From contig JAABQE010000077.1 of assembly GCA_011391655.1 (NCBI GenBank), positions 1 through 13,855 of the forward strand: a stretch of 13,855 nucleotides of DNA, in the 5' to 3' direction. This stretch comes from Hydrogenophilales bacterium (GTDB lineage: Bacteria; Pseudomonadota; Gammaproteobacteria; Burkholderiales; Thiobacillaceae). Shown piece after piece: positions 6,452 through 13,855 of the stretch. The translations under genes were made by a program, and so were the position numbers. The notes under the pieces are model-generated. The model did not search any database. It saw only the letters and a program-made list of their open reading frames with translations, and had not been told where the DNA came from. Positions within the stretch are counted from its first letter, which is position 1. The number at the start of each line of letters is the position of its first letter.

Positions 6452-7113
6452 TGATGACTGATCTGCAATTTCTGACTTGGGTGCGTGGGCCGGGACTCGA
6501 CATCGCTGTTGGTATTTTCCTGCTGGGCGTGCTGTGGCGTTTGTTTGAAATCTATTCGCTGGGACGCAAGAAGGATCTGTCCGCGCCGCGCCACACGTCC
6601 GGCGCATCCGGCCTGCATACCGTGTTCCGGCGTTCGATTCCGCCACCCGGCATGCTCAAGCGTTCACCGGTGAGCTACATCGGCGGCTATGCTTTTCACC
6701 TTGGTCTGGCGATCGTCGTGTTCGGGTTCTCCCCGCACATCCTGCTGATCAAGAACCTCACCGGTCTGTCCTGGCCCGGCCTGCCATCGCAGTTCATCGA
6801 CCTGGCCGCAGTGGTGACGATGGCCGCGATGGTGGTGGTGCTGGTCGACCGCATCAACAAGCCGGTCAAGCGATTTCTCAGCACCTTTGAGGACTGGTTT
6901 ACCTGGACCGTGACGTTCCTGCCGGTGCTGACTGGCTGGATGGCAGTACAGCATCTGTTGCTGCCTTATGCCACGATGCTGGCGCTGCACATCCTGAGCG
7001 TGGAAATCCTGCTCATCGTGCTGCCTTTCACCAAGCTGTTCCATGTTTTCACGCTGTTCGGCTCGCGCTGGTACAACGGTCGGGTCAACGGGCATAAGGG
7101 AGTTCCAGTATGA
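6448..7113 (+). CDS. isp1: Isp1, di-heme cytochrome b membrane subunit of the hydrogenase
   Basis: Isp1 is an integral membrane cytochrome b related to NarI, DsrM and HdrE. It is expected to pass electrons between HynS and quinone or Isp2. The 221-residue product has five hydrophobic helices (about residues 17-36, 78-101, 116-134, 151-172, 177-204). His84, His97, His181 and His199 sit in helices as likely heme ligands; the last two are 18 apart, the spacing of the NarI pair H187/H205. Three consecutive ATG codons (6448, 6451, 6454) are possible starts; the GGAG at 6442-6445 fits the second or third best. It overlaps hynS by 4 bases and isp2 by 4 bases, indicating coupled translation within the operon. 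Confidence 0.9.
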   Translation: MMMTDLQFLTWVRGPGLDIAVGIFLLGVLWRLFEIYSLGRKKDLSAPRHTSGASGLHTVFRRSIPPPGMLKRSPVSYIGGYAFHLGLAIVVFGFSPHILLIKNLTGLSWPGLPSQFIDLAAVVTMAAMVVVLVDRINKPVKRFLSTFEDWFTWTVTFLPVLTGWMAVQHLLLPYATMLALHILSVEILLIVLPFTKLFHVFTLFGSRWYNGRVNGHKGVPV

Positions 7114-8402
7114 GCGCCACCCTCGAAAAAGGCATCCGCGTCCTCAAGGAAGTCATCGACGCGCCCATCGCCAGCTACTTCAACAGCTGTGTGCACTGCG
7201 GCCTGTGTGCCGAAGCCTGTCTGTTCTACACCGAAACCGGCGACCCCAAATACACGCCGATTCACAAGCTGGAGCCGTTGCGCCGCGTCTACGAGCAGGA
7301 ATACACCCTGCTGGGGCGGCTGAAGAAAATGGTCGGCCTGTCCAAGCCGGTGACCGATGGCGAACTCGATCAATGGCAGGAGTTGGTCTACAACAGCTGC
7401 ACGCTGTGCGGCCGTTGTTCAGCGGTCTGCCCGGTCGGCAACGACATCGTCTACATGGTGCGCAAGTTCCGCGAGGGCATGTCGGCCTCCGGCCATGCAC
7501 CGGAAGGCATCAAGGGCGCAGTCAACCGCACCATTACCGTTGGCAGCCCGATGAACGTCAAGTTGCCCGCGGTACAGGCGCAGATGAAGCACGTGGAAGA
7601 AGACTACGGCATTCCGATTCCGCTCGATGCCGTGGGCGCCGAGTACATGGTGATGCTGTCTTCGATGGAAATCATGAACTTCCCGGAATACCTCGGTGCC
7701 GTCGCCAAGATCATGCAGCAGGCTGGCAAGACCTGGACGCTGTGTTCGACTGCGTTCGAGGCGACCAATGCCGGCATCCAGATCGGCAATTCGGACCTGG
7801 CCAAAGTGATCGTCTCGCGCATCGTCGAGGGCGCGGAAAAGCTCAAGGTCAAAACGGTGATCAGTCCCGAGTGCGGCCACGCCTATACCGCGCTGCGCTG
7901 GGAAGGCGCCAACCTGGTCGGGCGGCCGTTCACCTTTGAAGTCAAGCACATCATCGAAGTGCTGGGTGAATTCCAGGCTCAGGGCTTGCTGAAAACCGAG
8001 GGCTTCGAGACCGACAAGCTGACCTTTCACGATCCCTGCCAGCTGGTGCGTCGTGGCGGCGTGATCCAGCAACCCCGCACGCTGATGAATATGGTGGCGA
8101 AGAACTTCGTCGAGATGCCCGATGCCGGTTTCATGAACTGGTGCTGCGGCGGTGGCGGCGGTGCGTCAGCTATCGAAGAGGGTGAAGAGCTGCGGCTGGA
8201 AGCCTTCAAGAAGAAAAAATCCCAGTTCGATACGGTGAAGCCGGATCGGGTGGTGACTGCTTGTGCCAACTGCCGCATCGTGCTGGAAGAAGGCCTCGAG
8301 CATTACCAGATGGATATCCCGGTGATCGGTCTGACCGAGATGATCGCTGAACACATCCCTGCGCAAAAGCCGCAAGCGGCCGCCAAGACCGAAGGAGTTT
8401 GA
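7110..8402 (+). CDS. isp2: Isp2, HdrD-like iron-sulfur subunit of the hydrogenase
   Basis: Isp2 is a cytoplasmic-type iron-sulfur protein related to heterodisulfide reductase HdrD and to DsrK. The 430-residue product has no signal peptide. Two N-terminal [4Fe-4S] motifs are C27-x2-C30-x2-C33-x3-C37 and C97-x2-C100-x2-C103-x3-C107. Of the two CCG domains, the C-terminal one is complete: C310, C345-C346-G347 and C385-A-N-C388, a site for a special [4Fe-4S] cluster. The first is degenerate: only C212 (CST in place of CCG) and C255 (CGH) remain. With Isp1 it could move electrons across the membrane to a cytoplasmic acceptor, or from it to the hydrogenase; the physiological partner is unknown. Translation is coupled to isp1 by an ATGA overlap, with GGGAG upstream. 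Confidence 0.92.
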   Translation: MSATLEKGIRVLKEVIDAPIASYFNSCVHCGLCAEACLFYTETGDPKYTPIHKLEPLRRVYEQEYTLLGRLKKMVGLSKPVTDGELDQWQELVYNSCTLCGRCSAVCPVGNDIVYMVRKFREGMSASGHAPEGIKGAVNRTITVGSPMNVKLPAVQAQMKHVEEDYGIPIPLDAVGAEYMVMLSSMEIMNFPEYLGAVAKIMQQAGKTWTLCSTAFEATNAGIQIGNSDLAKVIVSRIVEGAEKLKVKTVISPECGHAYTALRWEGANLVGRPFTFEVKHIIEVLGEFQAQGLLKTEGFETDKLTFHDPCQLVRRGGVIQQPRTLMNMVAKNFVEMPDAGFMNWCCGGGGGASAIEEGEELRLEAFKKKKSQFDTVKPDRVVTACANCRIVLEEGLEHYQMDIPVIGLTEMIAEHIPAQKPQAAAKTEGV

Positions 8403-8405
8403 CCC

Positions 8406-10172
8406 ATGACCACAGCACAACGCATCGTCGTTGACCCCATCACCCGCATCGAGGGCCATCTGCGCATCGAGGCAGAAACCGACGCTGACGGCAGGATCAC
8501 CAGCGCGTATTCCGCCGGCACCATGGTGCGCGGCATCGAGATCATCCTGCGCGGGCGTGATCCGCGCGATGCCTGGGCGTTCGCCCAGCGCATCTGCGGC
8601 GTATGCACCCTGGTGCACGGCATCGCTTCGGTGCGTTCGGTGGAGGATGCGCTGCATCGCGCCATCCCCAGCTACAGCATTCCGCAGAATGCCGAGCTGA
8701 TCCGCAACCTGATGATCGCCGCGCAATACGTGCACGACCACGTGATGCACTTCTATCACCTGCACGCGCTCGACTGGGTCGACGTGGTGTCCGCACTGAA
8801 AGCCGACCCCAAGGCCACCTCGGTGTTGGCGCAAAGCCTGTCCAACTATCCCAAGTCCTCGCCGGGCTATTTTGCCGACGTACAAAAGAAGGTGAAGACC
8901 TTTGTCGAACAGGGCCAACTCGGGATTTTCGCCAATGCCTACTGGGGTCATCCGGCCTACAAGCTGCCGCCGGAAGCCAACCTGATGGCGGTGGCGCATT
9001 ACCTCGATGCGCTTGCCTGGCAGCGCGACGTGGTCAAGCTGCACACCATTTTCGGCGGCAAGAATCCGCATCCCAATTTCGTGGTGGGTGGCGTGCCTTC
9101 GGCCATTTCCGTGCACACCAGCGGTGGCGGCGGCCAGGAGGCCACCGCGCTCAACATGGTAGGCCTGCAGACGGTGCAGAACGTCATCAAACAGATGCGC
9201 GATTTCGTCGATCAGGTCTATGTGCCCGATACCCTCGCCATCGCCGGTTTCTATAAGGACTGGGGCGGACGCGGCGAAGGCCTGGGCAATTTCCTGTCGT
9301 TTGGCGATCTGCCATCGAAGGGTTTCTGGGATCCGGATTCCTACCTGATTCCGCGTGGCGTGATTCTCAACCGCGACCTGACCAAAATTCATCCGATCGA
9401 TCTGGATGCGGACAACGAGATCCAGGAATTCGTCAGCCACTCCTGGTACAAATACAGTCAGGGCGATGCGCAGGGTTTGCATCCGTTCAAGGGCGAAACC
9501 GAGCTCAATTACACCGGGCCGAAACCGCCTTATGAACACCTCAATGTGGACCAGAAATATTCCTGGATGAAGTCGCCGCGCTGGCAGGGCAAGTCGATGG
9601 AAGTCGGCCCGCTCGCCCGCGTACTGATGCTGTATGCCAGCGGCAATGAACAAGCGAAGGAACTGGTGGGCATGACGTTGAAGACGCTCGACGTGCCGGT
9701 CGAGGCACTGTTCTCCACGCTCGGCCGCACCGCCGCGCGCACGCTGGAATCGAAGATCCTGGCCGACGCCATGCAAGGCTGGTACGACCAGCTCATCGCC
9801 AACATCAAGGCCGGCGATGTGCGCACCTTCAACGACCAGTACTGGGATCCGTCGACCTGGCCCAGCCATATGCAGGGGGTCGGGCTGATGGAAGCGCCGC
9901 GCGGCGGTTTGAGTCACTGGATCGTCATCGACGATGCCAAAATCACCAACTATCAGGCGGTGGTGCCCAGTACCTGGAACGCCGGTCCGCGCGACGCAAA
10001 CGGCCAGCCGGGCGCCTATGAAGCTGCGTTGCAGGACAACCATGTGATGGCCGACCCGAAACAGCCGATCGAGATCCTGCGCACCATTCACTCGTTCGAC
10101 CCGTGCATTGCCTGTGCCGTGCACGTGACCGATCCGGATGGCGAGGAACTGGTGCAGGTCAAAATCAAGTAA
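8406..10172 (+). CDS. hynL: Isp-type [NiFe]-hydrogenase large subunit
   Basis: HynL holds the NiFe(CN)2CO site where H2 is split or formed. The 588-residue product starts RIVVDPITRIEGHLRIE. The first pair of nickel ligands is C64 and C67 in RICGVC; the second is C567 and C570 in DPCIACAVH. Cleavage by the maturation protease is expected after His573, releasing the 15-residue peptide beginning VTDPDG. There is no signal peptide, so it must ride with the Tat signal of HynS. The ATG lies 3 bases after the isp2 stop with AGGAG upstream. Placement after isp1-isp2, not directly after hynS, is the hallmark of the Isp-type group. All active-site residues looked for are intact. Confidence 0.97.
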   Translation: MTTAQRIVVDPITRIEGHLRIEAETDADGRITSAYSAGTMVRGIEIILRGRDPRDAWAFAQRICGVCTLVHGIASVRSVEDALHRAIPSYSIPQNAELIRNLMIAAQYVHDHVMHFYHLHALDWVDVVSALKADPKATSVLAQSLSNYPKSSPGYFADVQKKVKTFVEQGQLGIFANAYWGHPAYKLPPEANLMAVAHYLDALAWQRDVVKLHTIFGGKNPHPNFVVGGVPSAISVHTSGGGGQEATALNMVGLQTVQNVIKQMRDFVDQVYVPDTLAIAGFYKDWGGRGEGLGNFLSFGDLPSKGFWDPDSYLIPRGVILNRDLTKIHPIDLDADNEIQEFVSHSWYKYSQGDAQGLHPFKGETELNYTGPKPPYEHLNVDQKYSWMKSPRWQGKSMEVGPLARVLMLYASGNEQAKELVGMTLKTLDVPVEALFSTLGRTAARTLESKILADAMQGWYDQLIANIKAGDVRTFNDQYWDPSTWPSHMQGVGLMEAPRGGLSHWIVIDDAKITNYQAVVPSTWNAGPRDANGQPGAYEAALQDNHVMADPKQPIEILRTIHSFDPCIACAVHVTDPDGEELVQVKIK

Positions 10173-10178
10173 TGCCGG

Positions 10179-10194
10179 CTTCATTCGGCTGAAG
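10179..10194 (+). other. Small hairpin between hynL and hupE
   Basis: CTTCA and TGAAG can pair around a six-base TTCGGC loop, 7 bases after the hynL stop. With only five pairs and no T-run it is not a terminator; it might mark an mRNA processing point that sets hupE below hynL expression. Confidence 0.2.
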
Positions 10195-10218
10195 TCATTC
10201 GCAACTGGAGAACACGCA

Positions 10219-10794
10219 ATGAACCTGATGAAATATTCACGCACGTTTACCCTGGCCGCATTGAGCCTGGTTGCCGGAACAGCATCCGCGCACACGGGCG
10301 ACCATTCCGCGACCGGTTTTGCCGGTGGCCTGGCCCACCCCTTTGTGGGGCTGGATCACCTGCTTGCCATGGTCGCGATCGGCCTGTGGGCGGCGCAGCA
10401 GGGCGGGCGGGCGCTGTGGGCTGTGCCTGCGGCCTTTGTCGGTGCGATGCTTGTGGGCGGGGGCATGGCTGGATCAGGCATCGTGTTGCCGCATGTCGAA
10501 ACTGCCATCGCGCTGTCGGTGCTGGTGTTGGGACTGCTGATCGCCACCCGGCGCCAGTGGGCGGTAACGGCTGGCATGGCGCTCACGGCCAGCTTTGCCC
10601 TGTTTCACGGCTACGCCCACGGACTGGAGATGCCGCAGGCGGCGTCGCCCGTACTCTATGCCCTGGGCTTTGTGCTGGCCACGGGTTTTCTGCATGGCGT
10701 GGGCATCGCGAGCAGCCTGATCGGCCGCCATGCGATACGCGTCGCCGGCATCGGCATTGCGGCCACTGGCCTGATGCTGGTCGTGGGCATGTAA
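10219..10794 (+). CDS. hupE: HupE/UreJ-type nickel permease
   Basis: HupE proteins are membrane permeases that bring in nickel for hydrogenase or urease. The 191-residue product has a cleavable signal peptide ending TASA (residues 21-24), then a His/Asp-rich mature N-terminus (HTGDH). The family motif HPFVGLDHLLAM places His40, Asp46 and His47 in the first membrane segment; about five further hydrophobic helices follow, one with FHGYAHG. The ATG at 10219 has GGAG eight bases upstream and directly gives the signal peptide; an earlier in-frame start would place a non-signal extension in front. Its place behind hynL points to supplying this hydrogenase. It ends 4 bases before the V-type ATPase genes. 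Confidence 0.92.
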   Translation: MNLMKYSRTFTLAALSLVAGTASAHTGDHSATGFAGGLAHPFVGLDHLLAMVAIGLWAAQQGGRALWAVPAAFVGAMLVGGGMAGSGIVLPHVETAIALSVLVLGLLIATRRQWAVTAGMALTASFALFHGYAHGLEMPQAASPVLYALGFVLATGFLHGVGIASSLIGRHAIRVAGIGIAATGLMLVVGM

Positions 10795-10798
10795 TTCG

Positions 10799-11116
10799 GT
10801 GGACGCCCAACTGCAGCACCTGCTGGAAACCGAGGCCCGCGCGCAAACGATAATCGATGCGGCCAGTCAGGAACGTCAGCGCATGATCGAAGATGCGCTG
10901 GCTGCTGTGCGCGATGTAGAAGCACGTTTTGAGGCAGGGCGGGCCGAATTGCGGGCGCCTTTTCTCAAAGAAGCGGAGGGGCGTGCCGAACAGTCAGTGT
11001 CCGAACTGACACGCAAGTACGGCGAACGCCAGCGCAATCTGCGTGAACTGGCTTCCCGGCACGAACCCGAGGCAGTCAATGCTGCGCTGACCCTGTTGCT
11101 CGACCCGACCCGATAA
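10799..11116 (+). CDS. V/A-type ATPase small coiled-coil subunit (peripheral stalk G/H type)
   Basis: The 105-residue product is highly charged and helical, with alternating Ala, Glu, Arg and Gln (ETEARAQTIIDAASQERQRM), as in the small peripheral stalk subunit of bacterial V/A-type ATPases (NtpF or subunit G/H). It would form the stator stalk with an E-type subunit. It begins with GTG only 4 bases after hupE and has no convincing ribosome binding site, so it may be translationally coupled to hupE. Low-complexity coiled coils are easily confused; the call rests mainly on the next two genes, which are clear V-type ATPase subunits. Confidence 0.75.
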   Translation: MDAQLQHLLETEARAQTIIDAASQERQRMIEDALAAVRDVEARFEAGRAELRAPFLKEAEGRAEQSVSELTRKYGERQRNLRELASRHEPEAVNAALTLLLDPTR

Positions 11117-11173
11117 GCCCCGCTTCGTGCGGTGAGTACGGCGTCGTTTCAACAATCACCTGGCTAGACCACG

Positions 11174-12217
11174 ATGTCTGCTTACCTCACTACCCGTGTC
11201 AGCCTGTTTGCCGGCCGCCTCTGGCGAGACGATGAAATCGACGCGCTCATCTCTGTGCCGGATGAGGTGGCGGACGACACCCTGGCCCGGCGCGGCTTGG
11301 CGCAACTGGCCGTGGGATACGACAGCCTCGCTGCGCGGCAGCAGGATGCCCGCTCGCTGGAGCAACGCATCATTGCGCAAATCCTCGACGAGACGCGGGT
11401 GATGCTGCGGCCGCTTTCAGGCAGTGCGCGTGGCTTTCTGATTTTCTGGACCGCGCGTTTCGAGATTTCCAATGTCAAGACCCTGCTGCGCAGCAAGATG
11501 ACCGGCGAACGCCCCGCCGCGGTGCTTGCCCGGCTGATTCCGATGGGCGCATTCGGCCGGCTGGATGTTCAGGATCTGGCACATGCCGAGGATGTCGGCG
11601 AGTTGTTGCGCCGCCTGGAAGCGGGCCCCTATGCGGGCATCGTGCGCCACGCCAGGCGGGCTTTCGAACAGAGCCAGGACCCCTTTAGCCTGGATGCGGC
11701 GCTGGATCGCGGCTATTACGAAGGCCTGACCCTGCGCGCCCAACCGCTGGAAGTAACGGTGGGCGCGCCTTTCCGCAGCCTTATGGCCAACCTGATCGAC
11801 CGCATCAACCTGGTGTGGCTGCTGCGCTACCGCTTCAACTACAAGCTGCCGCCAGCGCAGGTGTATTACCTGCTGGTAGGCTCGCGTTACACCCTGTCTG
11901 GCAGGCAACTGCAACACCTGGCCACGCTGGACAGCCTGGAAGCGGTGCTTGCCGCATTGCCTCTGGCTTGGCAGGCACGGCTGTCTGGCGTAACGGACAT
12001 TCCCGGCGTGTTCGCCCAGATGGAGCACACCGCTGCCGGACAGGCGCAGCGGGTTTTGCATTCCAGCGCGCCCGCGATTGCCCGCACCTTCGCCTACCTG
12101 ATTTTGCGCGAGCGCGATCTGCGCGCAGTGCGTGCGGTATTGCGCGGCCGCCATCTCGGCTTGGCCGATGCCGATATCCGGCAGGCGCTACAGCGTGCTC
12201 CCGCCGGGGTGGCCTGA
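11174..12217 (+). CDS. ntpC: V/A-type ATPase subunit C (central stalk, d-like)
   Basis: This 347-residue product matches the funnel-shaped subunit C/d that connects the central stalk to the membrane rotor ring. Family features are the N-terminal YLTTRVSLFAGRL, the segment RFEISNVKTLLRSKM (about residues 95-109), a middle repeat with LMANLIDRINLVWLLRYR, and the C-terminal YLILRERDLRAVRAVLRGR. It is all helical, without a signal peptide. The ATG follows a 57-base gap without a recognisable ribosome binding site. Its stop shares one base with the start of the subunit I gene (TGATG). The gene order stalk-C-I suggests the K, E, A, B and D genes lie to the right. Confidence 0.9.
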   Translation: MSAYLTTRVSLFAGRLWRDDEIDALISVPDEVADDTLARRGLAQLAVGYDSLAARQQDARSLEQRIIAQILDETRVMLRPLSGSARGFLIFWTARFEISNVKTLLRSKMTGERPAAVLARLIPMGAFGRLDVQDLAHAEDVGELLRRLEAGPYAGIVRHARRAFEQSQDPFSLDAALDRGYYEGLTLRAQPLEVTVGAPFRSLMANLIDRINLVWLLRYRFNYKLPPAQVYYLLVGSRYTLSGRQLQHLATLDSLEAVLAALPLAWQARLSGVTDIPGVFAQMEHTAAGQAQRVLHSSAPAIARTFAYLILRERDLRAVRAVLRGRHLGLADADIRQALQRAPAGVA

Positions 12218-13855
12218 TGCTGCGCGCCGAACCCCTGCTCAAAATCCAGCTGATGATGCTGGCGTCCGAAGCGCAGGATGCCGCGCTGGCATTGGCTCGA
12301 TTCGGTGCCTTCAATCCTTCGCCCTGTGCGCTGGACGCGTTCAGGGAGTCGCCCGCCATCGCCTATCGCGAAGCCTGGCTGGAAGCCGAAGCCCGCCTGT
12401 CGAAGCTGATTGAGCAGTGCGGTGACACCGGCCCCCTGACGATTTCCGCCGATGCCGAAGCGCCGGCGCTGGCCGATCTGGACGAATTGAACGGCTGGCT
12501 GAAGGACGTGTGGACTGCCTGCCTGGCATGTCATGAAAGTGAAGACCAGATCACGGAGGCGCGCAGCCACCTCGACGCGCTGGAAGACACGCTGGCCAAA
12601 CTGGAGCGGCTGAACGTGGACCTGTCTCATCTGCTGCGCGCCGACAGTTTGCTGGCGGTCAACATCGGCAGCCTGCCGGCGGCAGGGGTCAAGCGAGTCA
12701 CCGAAGCGCTGGCCATGACCGACCATCTGGTGTCGCGCTTCGATCAGGTCGGCGAGCAGGTATTCGCGGTGATTGCCGGCCCGCGCACCCGTCAGGACGA
12801 AGTGCGTGGCCTGCTGGCCCAGGCGGGCTGGCGCGAACTGCCGGTGCCGGACGAGTTGCGTACCCATCCGCAAGCCGCACGAACCTGGATGGAAGCAGAA
12901 CGCACCCGGCTGGATACCCAATCCGGCGCGACATGCGATGTCAGGGATGGCTTGCGCGACCGCTTCGGCCCGCGCCTGCATGAAGCGCGCCTGCGTGTGG
13001 CCCTGGCGCGTCCGCTGGCCGAGGCCGCGCTGGCCGGGGTGCGCGGCAAGGGTGGGTTGGCTGCCCTGTCGGGCTGGATTCCGCGTCGGCAACTGGACGC
13101 CCTGCGCGGCACGCTGGATACGCATTTTCACGGGCGCACCTGGCTCGATGTGCGCGAACCTTCTGCACGCGAAGTCGCCGAGGTGCCCTCGCTGGTACGC
13201 TATCCCGGCTGGCTCAGCCCCTTTGTTCCGCTGGTGAAAAGTTACGGGGTGCCGCGCTACGGCGAATTCGACCCGGCGCTGCCGTTCGCCTTCACCTACC
13301 TGCTGCTGTTCGGCGCCATGTTCGGCGACATCGGCCACGGCGCAGTGATCCTGTTGCTGGCTGCCGCCTTGTACCGGCGTCTCGGGCGCATGGCCTGGGT
13401 GGGCATTGCGGCAGGTGCGGTGTCGATGCTGTTCGGTCTGCTCTACGGCAGCGTTTTTGGTTTTGAGGACATCCTTTCGCCGCTCTGGCTGTCGCCGCTG
13501 CATGACCCGATCCGGGTGCTGACCCTGGCGGTGGGTTTCGGCGTCGGCTTCATCACCTTTACACTGCTGGCCAATGCCTGGAACAAGGGGGTGGCCGGTC
13601 GTGCTGCCGAAGCGCTGTTCGATTCCAGTGGGCTGGCCGGTCTGGCGTTCTATCTCGGCGCCGTGGGTGGGCTGGCGAGCCTCGCCGGCGCGGCGGATGT
13701 CGCCCGGCCGGCTGCGGTGCTCGCGGGGGTGGGCATTGCCGTGGTGGCAGCGTTCAAGTGGCATGAAGCCAGGGCCGGACTGGGCGAACGCATTCTGGTG
13801 ACGGCGATCGAGACGCTGGAAACCGCCATCAACCTGTTTTCCAATACGCTGTCGT
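12217..13855 (+). CDS. ntpI: V/A-type ATPase subunit I (membrane a-subunit), C-terminus cut by window edge
   Basis: Subunit I is the stator membrane subunit forming the ion half-channels. In the window are 546 residues, of roughly 600-700 in the family. Residues 1 to about 350 form the cytoplasmic arm with coiled-coil segments (ARSHLDALEDTLAKLERL). From about residue 357 come membrane helices with the signatures YGVPRYGEFDP, LLLFGAMFGDIGHG and LFGLLYGSVFGF, then about three more helices. The essential arginine near the C-terminus is beyond the window. GGGGTGG lies shortly before the ATG. Whether H+ or Na+ is pumped cannot be told without the K subunit. Confidence 0.93.
   Translation, partial: MLRAEPLLKIQLMMLASEAQDAALALARFGAFNPSPCALDAFRESPAIAYREAWLEAEARLSKLIEQCGDTGPLTISADAEAPALADLDELNGWLKDVWTACLACHESEDQITEARSHLDALEDTLAKLERLNVDLSHLLRADSLLAVNIGSLPAAGVKRVTEALAMTDHLVSRFDQVGEQVFAVIAGPRTRQDEVRGLLAQAGWRELPVPDELRTHPQAARTWMEAERTRLDTQSGATCDVRDGLRDRFGPRLHEARLRVALARPLAEAALAGVRGKGGLAALSGWIPRRQLDALRGTLDTHFHGRTWLDVREPSAREVAEVPSLVRYPGWLSPFVPLVKSYGVPRYGEFDPALPFAFTYLLLFGAMFGDIGHGAVILLLAAALYRRLGRMAWVGIAAGAVSMLFGLLYGSVFGFEDILSPLWLSPLHDPIRVLTLAVGFGVGFITFTLLANAWNKGVAGRAAEALFDSSGLAGLAFYLGAVGGLASLAGAADVARPAAVLAGVGIAVVAAFKWHEARAGLGERILVTAIETLETAINLFSNTLS

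Noticed and set aside
5567..6646. A 359-codon minus-strand frame opposite hynS and isp1
   Set aside because: It is antisense to conserved cluster-binding motifs of HynS and has no ribosome binding site or family likeness.
10179..10194. A transcription terminator after hynL
   Set aside because: Only five base pairs and no T-run follow; it is kept as a weak hairpin only.
10138..10218. An upstream in-frame start for hupE
   Set aside because: It would begin inside hynL and put 27 non-hydrophobic residues before a normal signal peptide; the ATG at 10219 has a ribosome binding site.
8166..10295. A 709-codon open frame on the minus strand opposite hynL
   Set aside because: It mirrors the codon structure of hynL, a typical side effect of high GC third positions. 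Its translation is rich in His, Arg and Gly with no family features.
12094..13764. A 556-codon open frame on the minus strand opposite the ATPase subunit I gene
   Set aside because: It is antisense to a clearly recognisable V-type subunit and has a Gln/Arg/His-rich composition without motifs.

Overview
The window is a dense [NiFe]-hydrogenase locus from a GC-rich Gram-negative proteobacterium, running at its right end into a V/A-type ATPase operon. The gene order, the Tat-exported small subunit, the HupE permease and the general look of the proteins suggest a chemolithotrophic beta- or gammaproteobacterium, for example a Thiobacillus-like sulfur oxidiser. That placement is inference; there is no rRNA or other phylogenetic marker here.

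Layout. On the minus strand (about 1-4274) lies a maturation operon read right to left: hypC, hypA, hypB, hypD, hypF, with hypF cut by the left window edge. Together these make and insert the Fe(CN)2CO group (HypC, HypD, HypF) and nickel (HypA, HypB) of the active site; hypE is not in the window. An AT-richer divergent intergenic region (about 4275-4424) separates this from the plus-strand operon: a HyaD/HynD-type maturation protease, a short HupH/HyaF-like protein, then hynS, isp1, isp2, hynL and hupE. In this Isp-type (group 1e-like) hydrogenase the two catalytic subunit genes are split by isp1 (NarI/HdrE-like di-heme cytochrome b) and isp2 (HdrD-like iron-sulfur protein). The expected role is a membrane-anchored, periplasm-facing hydrogenase exchanging electrons with the quinone pool or with a cytoplasmic thiol/sulfur-type module.

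Only 4 bases after hupE begins a run of V/A-type ATPase genes on the same strand: a small coiled-coil stalk subunit, subunit C, and subunit I (cut by the right edge). The rest of the ATPase presumably lies to the right.

How they work together: HupE probably supplies nickel, the Hyp proteins build the cofactor, the protease trims the HynL C-terminus, and the folded HynS-HynL pair is exported by the Tat signal on HynS. Both proximal-cluster positions that carry extra cysteines in O2-tolerant hydrogenases are glycine here, so a standard, O2-sensitive cluster is predicted. Non-coding points of interest are a perfect 9-bp direct repeat with 11-bp period and an imperfect sigma-54-like -24/-12 element before hynS, an IHF-like site and inverted repeat in the divergent region, a paired-hairpin dispersed repeat between hypB and hypD, and a degenerate 7-bp tandem repeat at the hypA-hypB junction. 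No intergenic stretch exceeds about 150 bases. No tRNA, rRNA, CRISPR or insertion sequence was seen.
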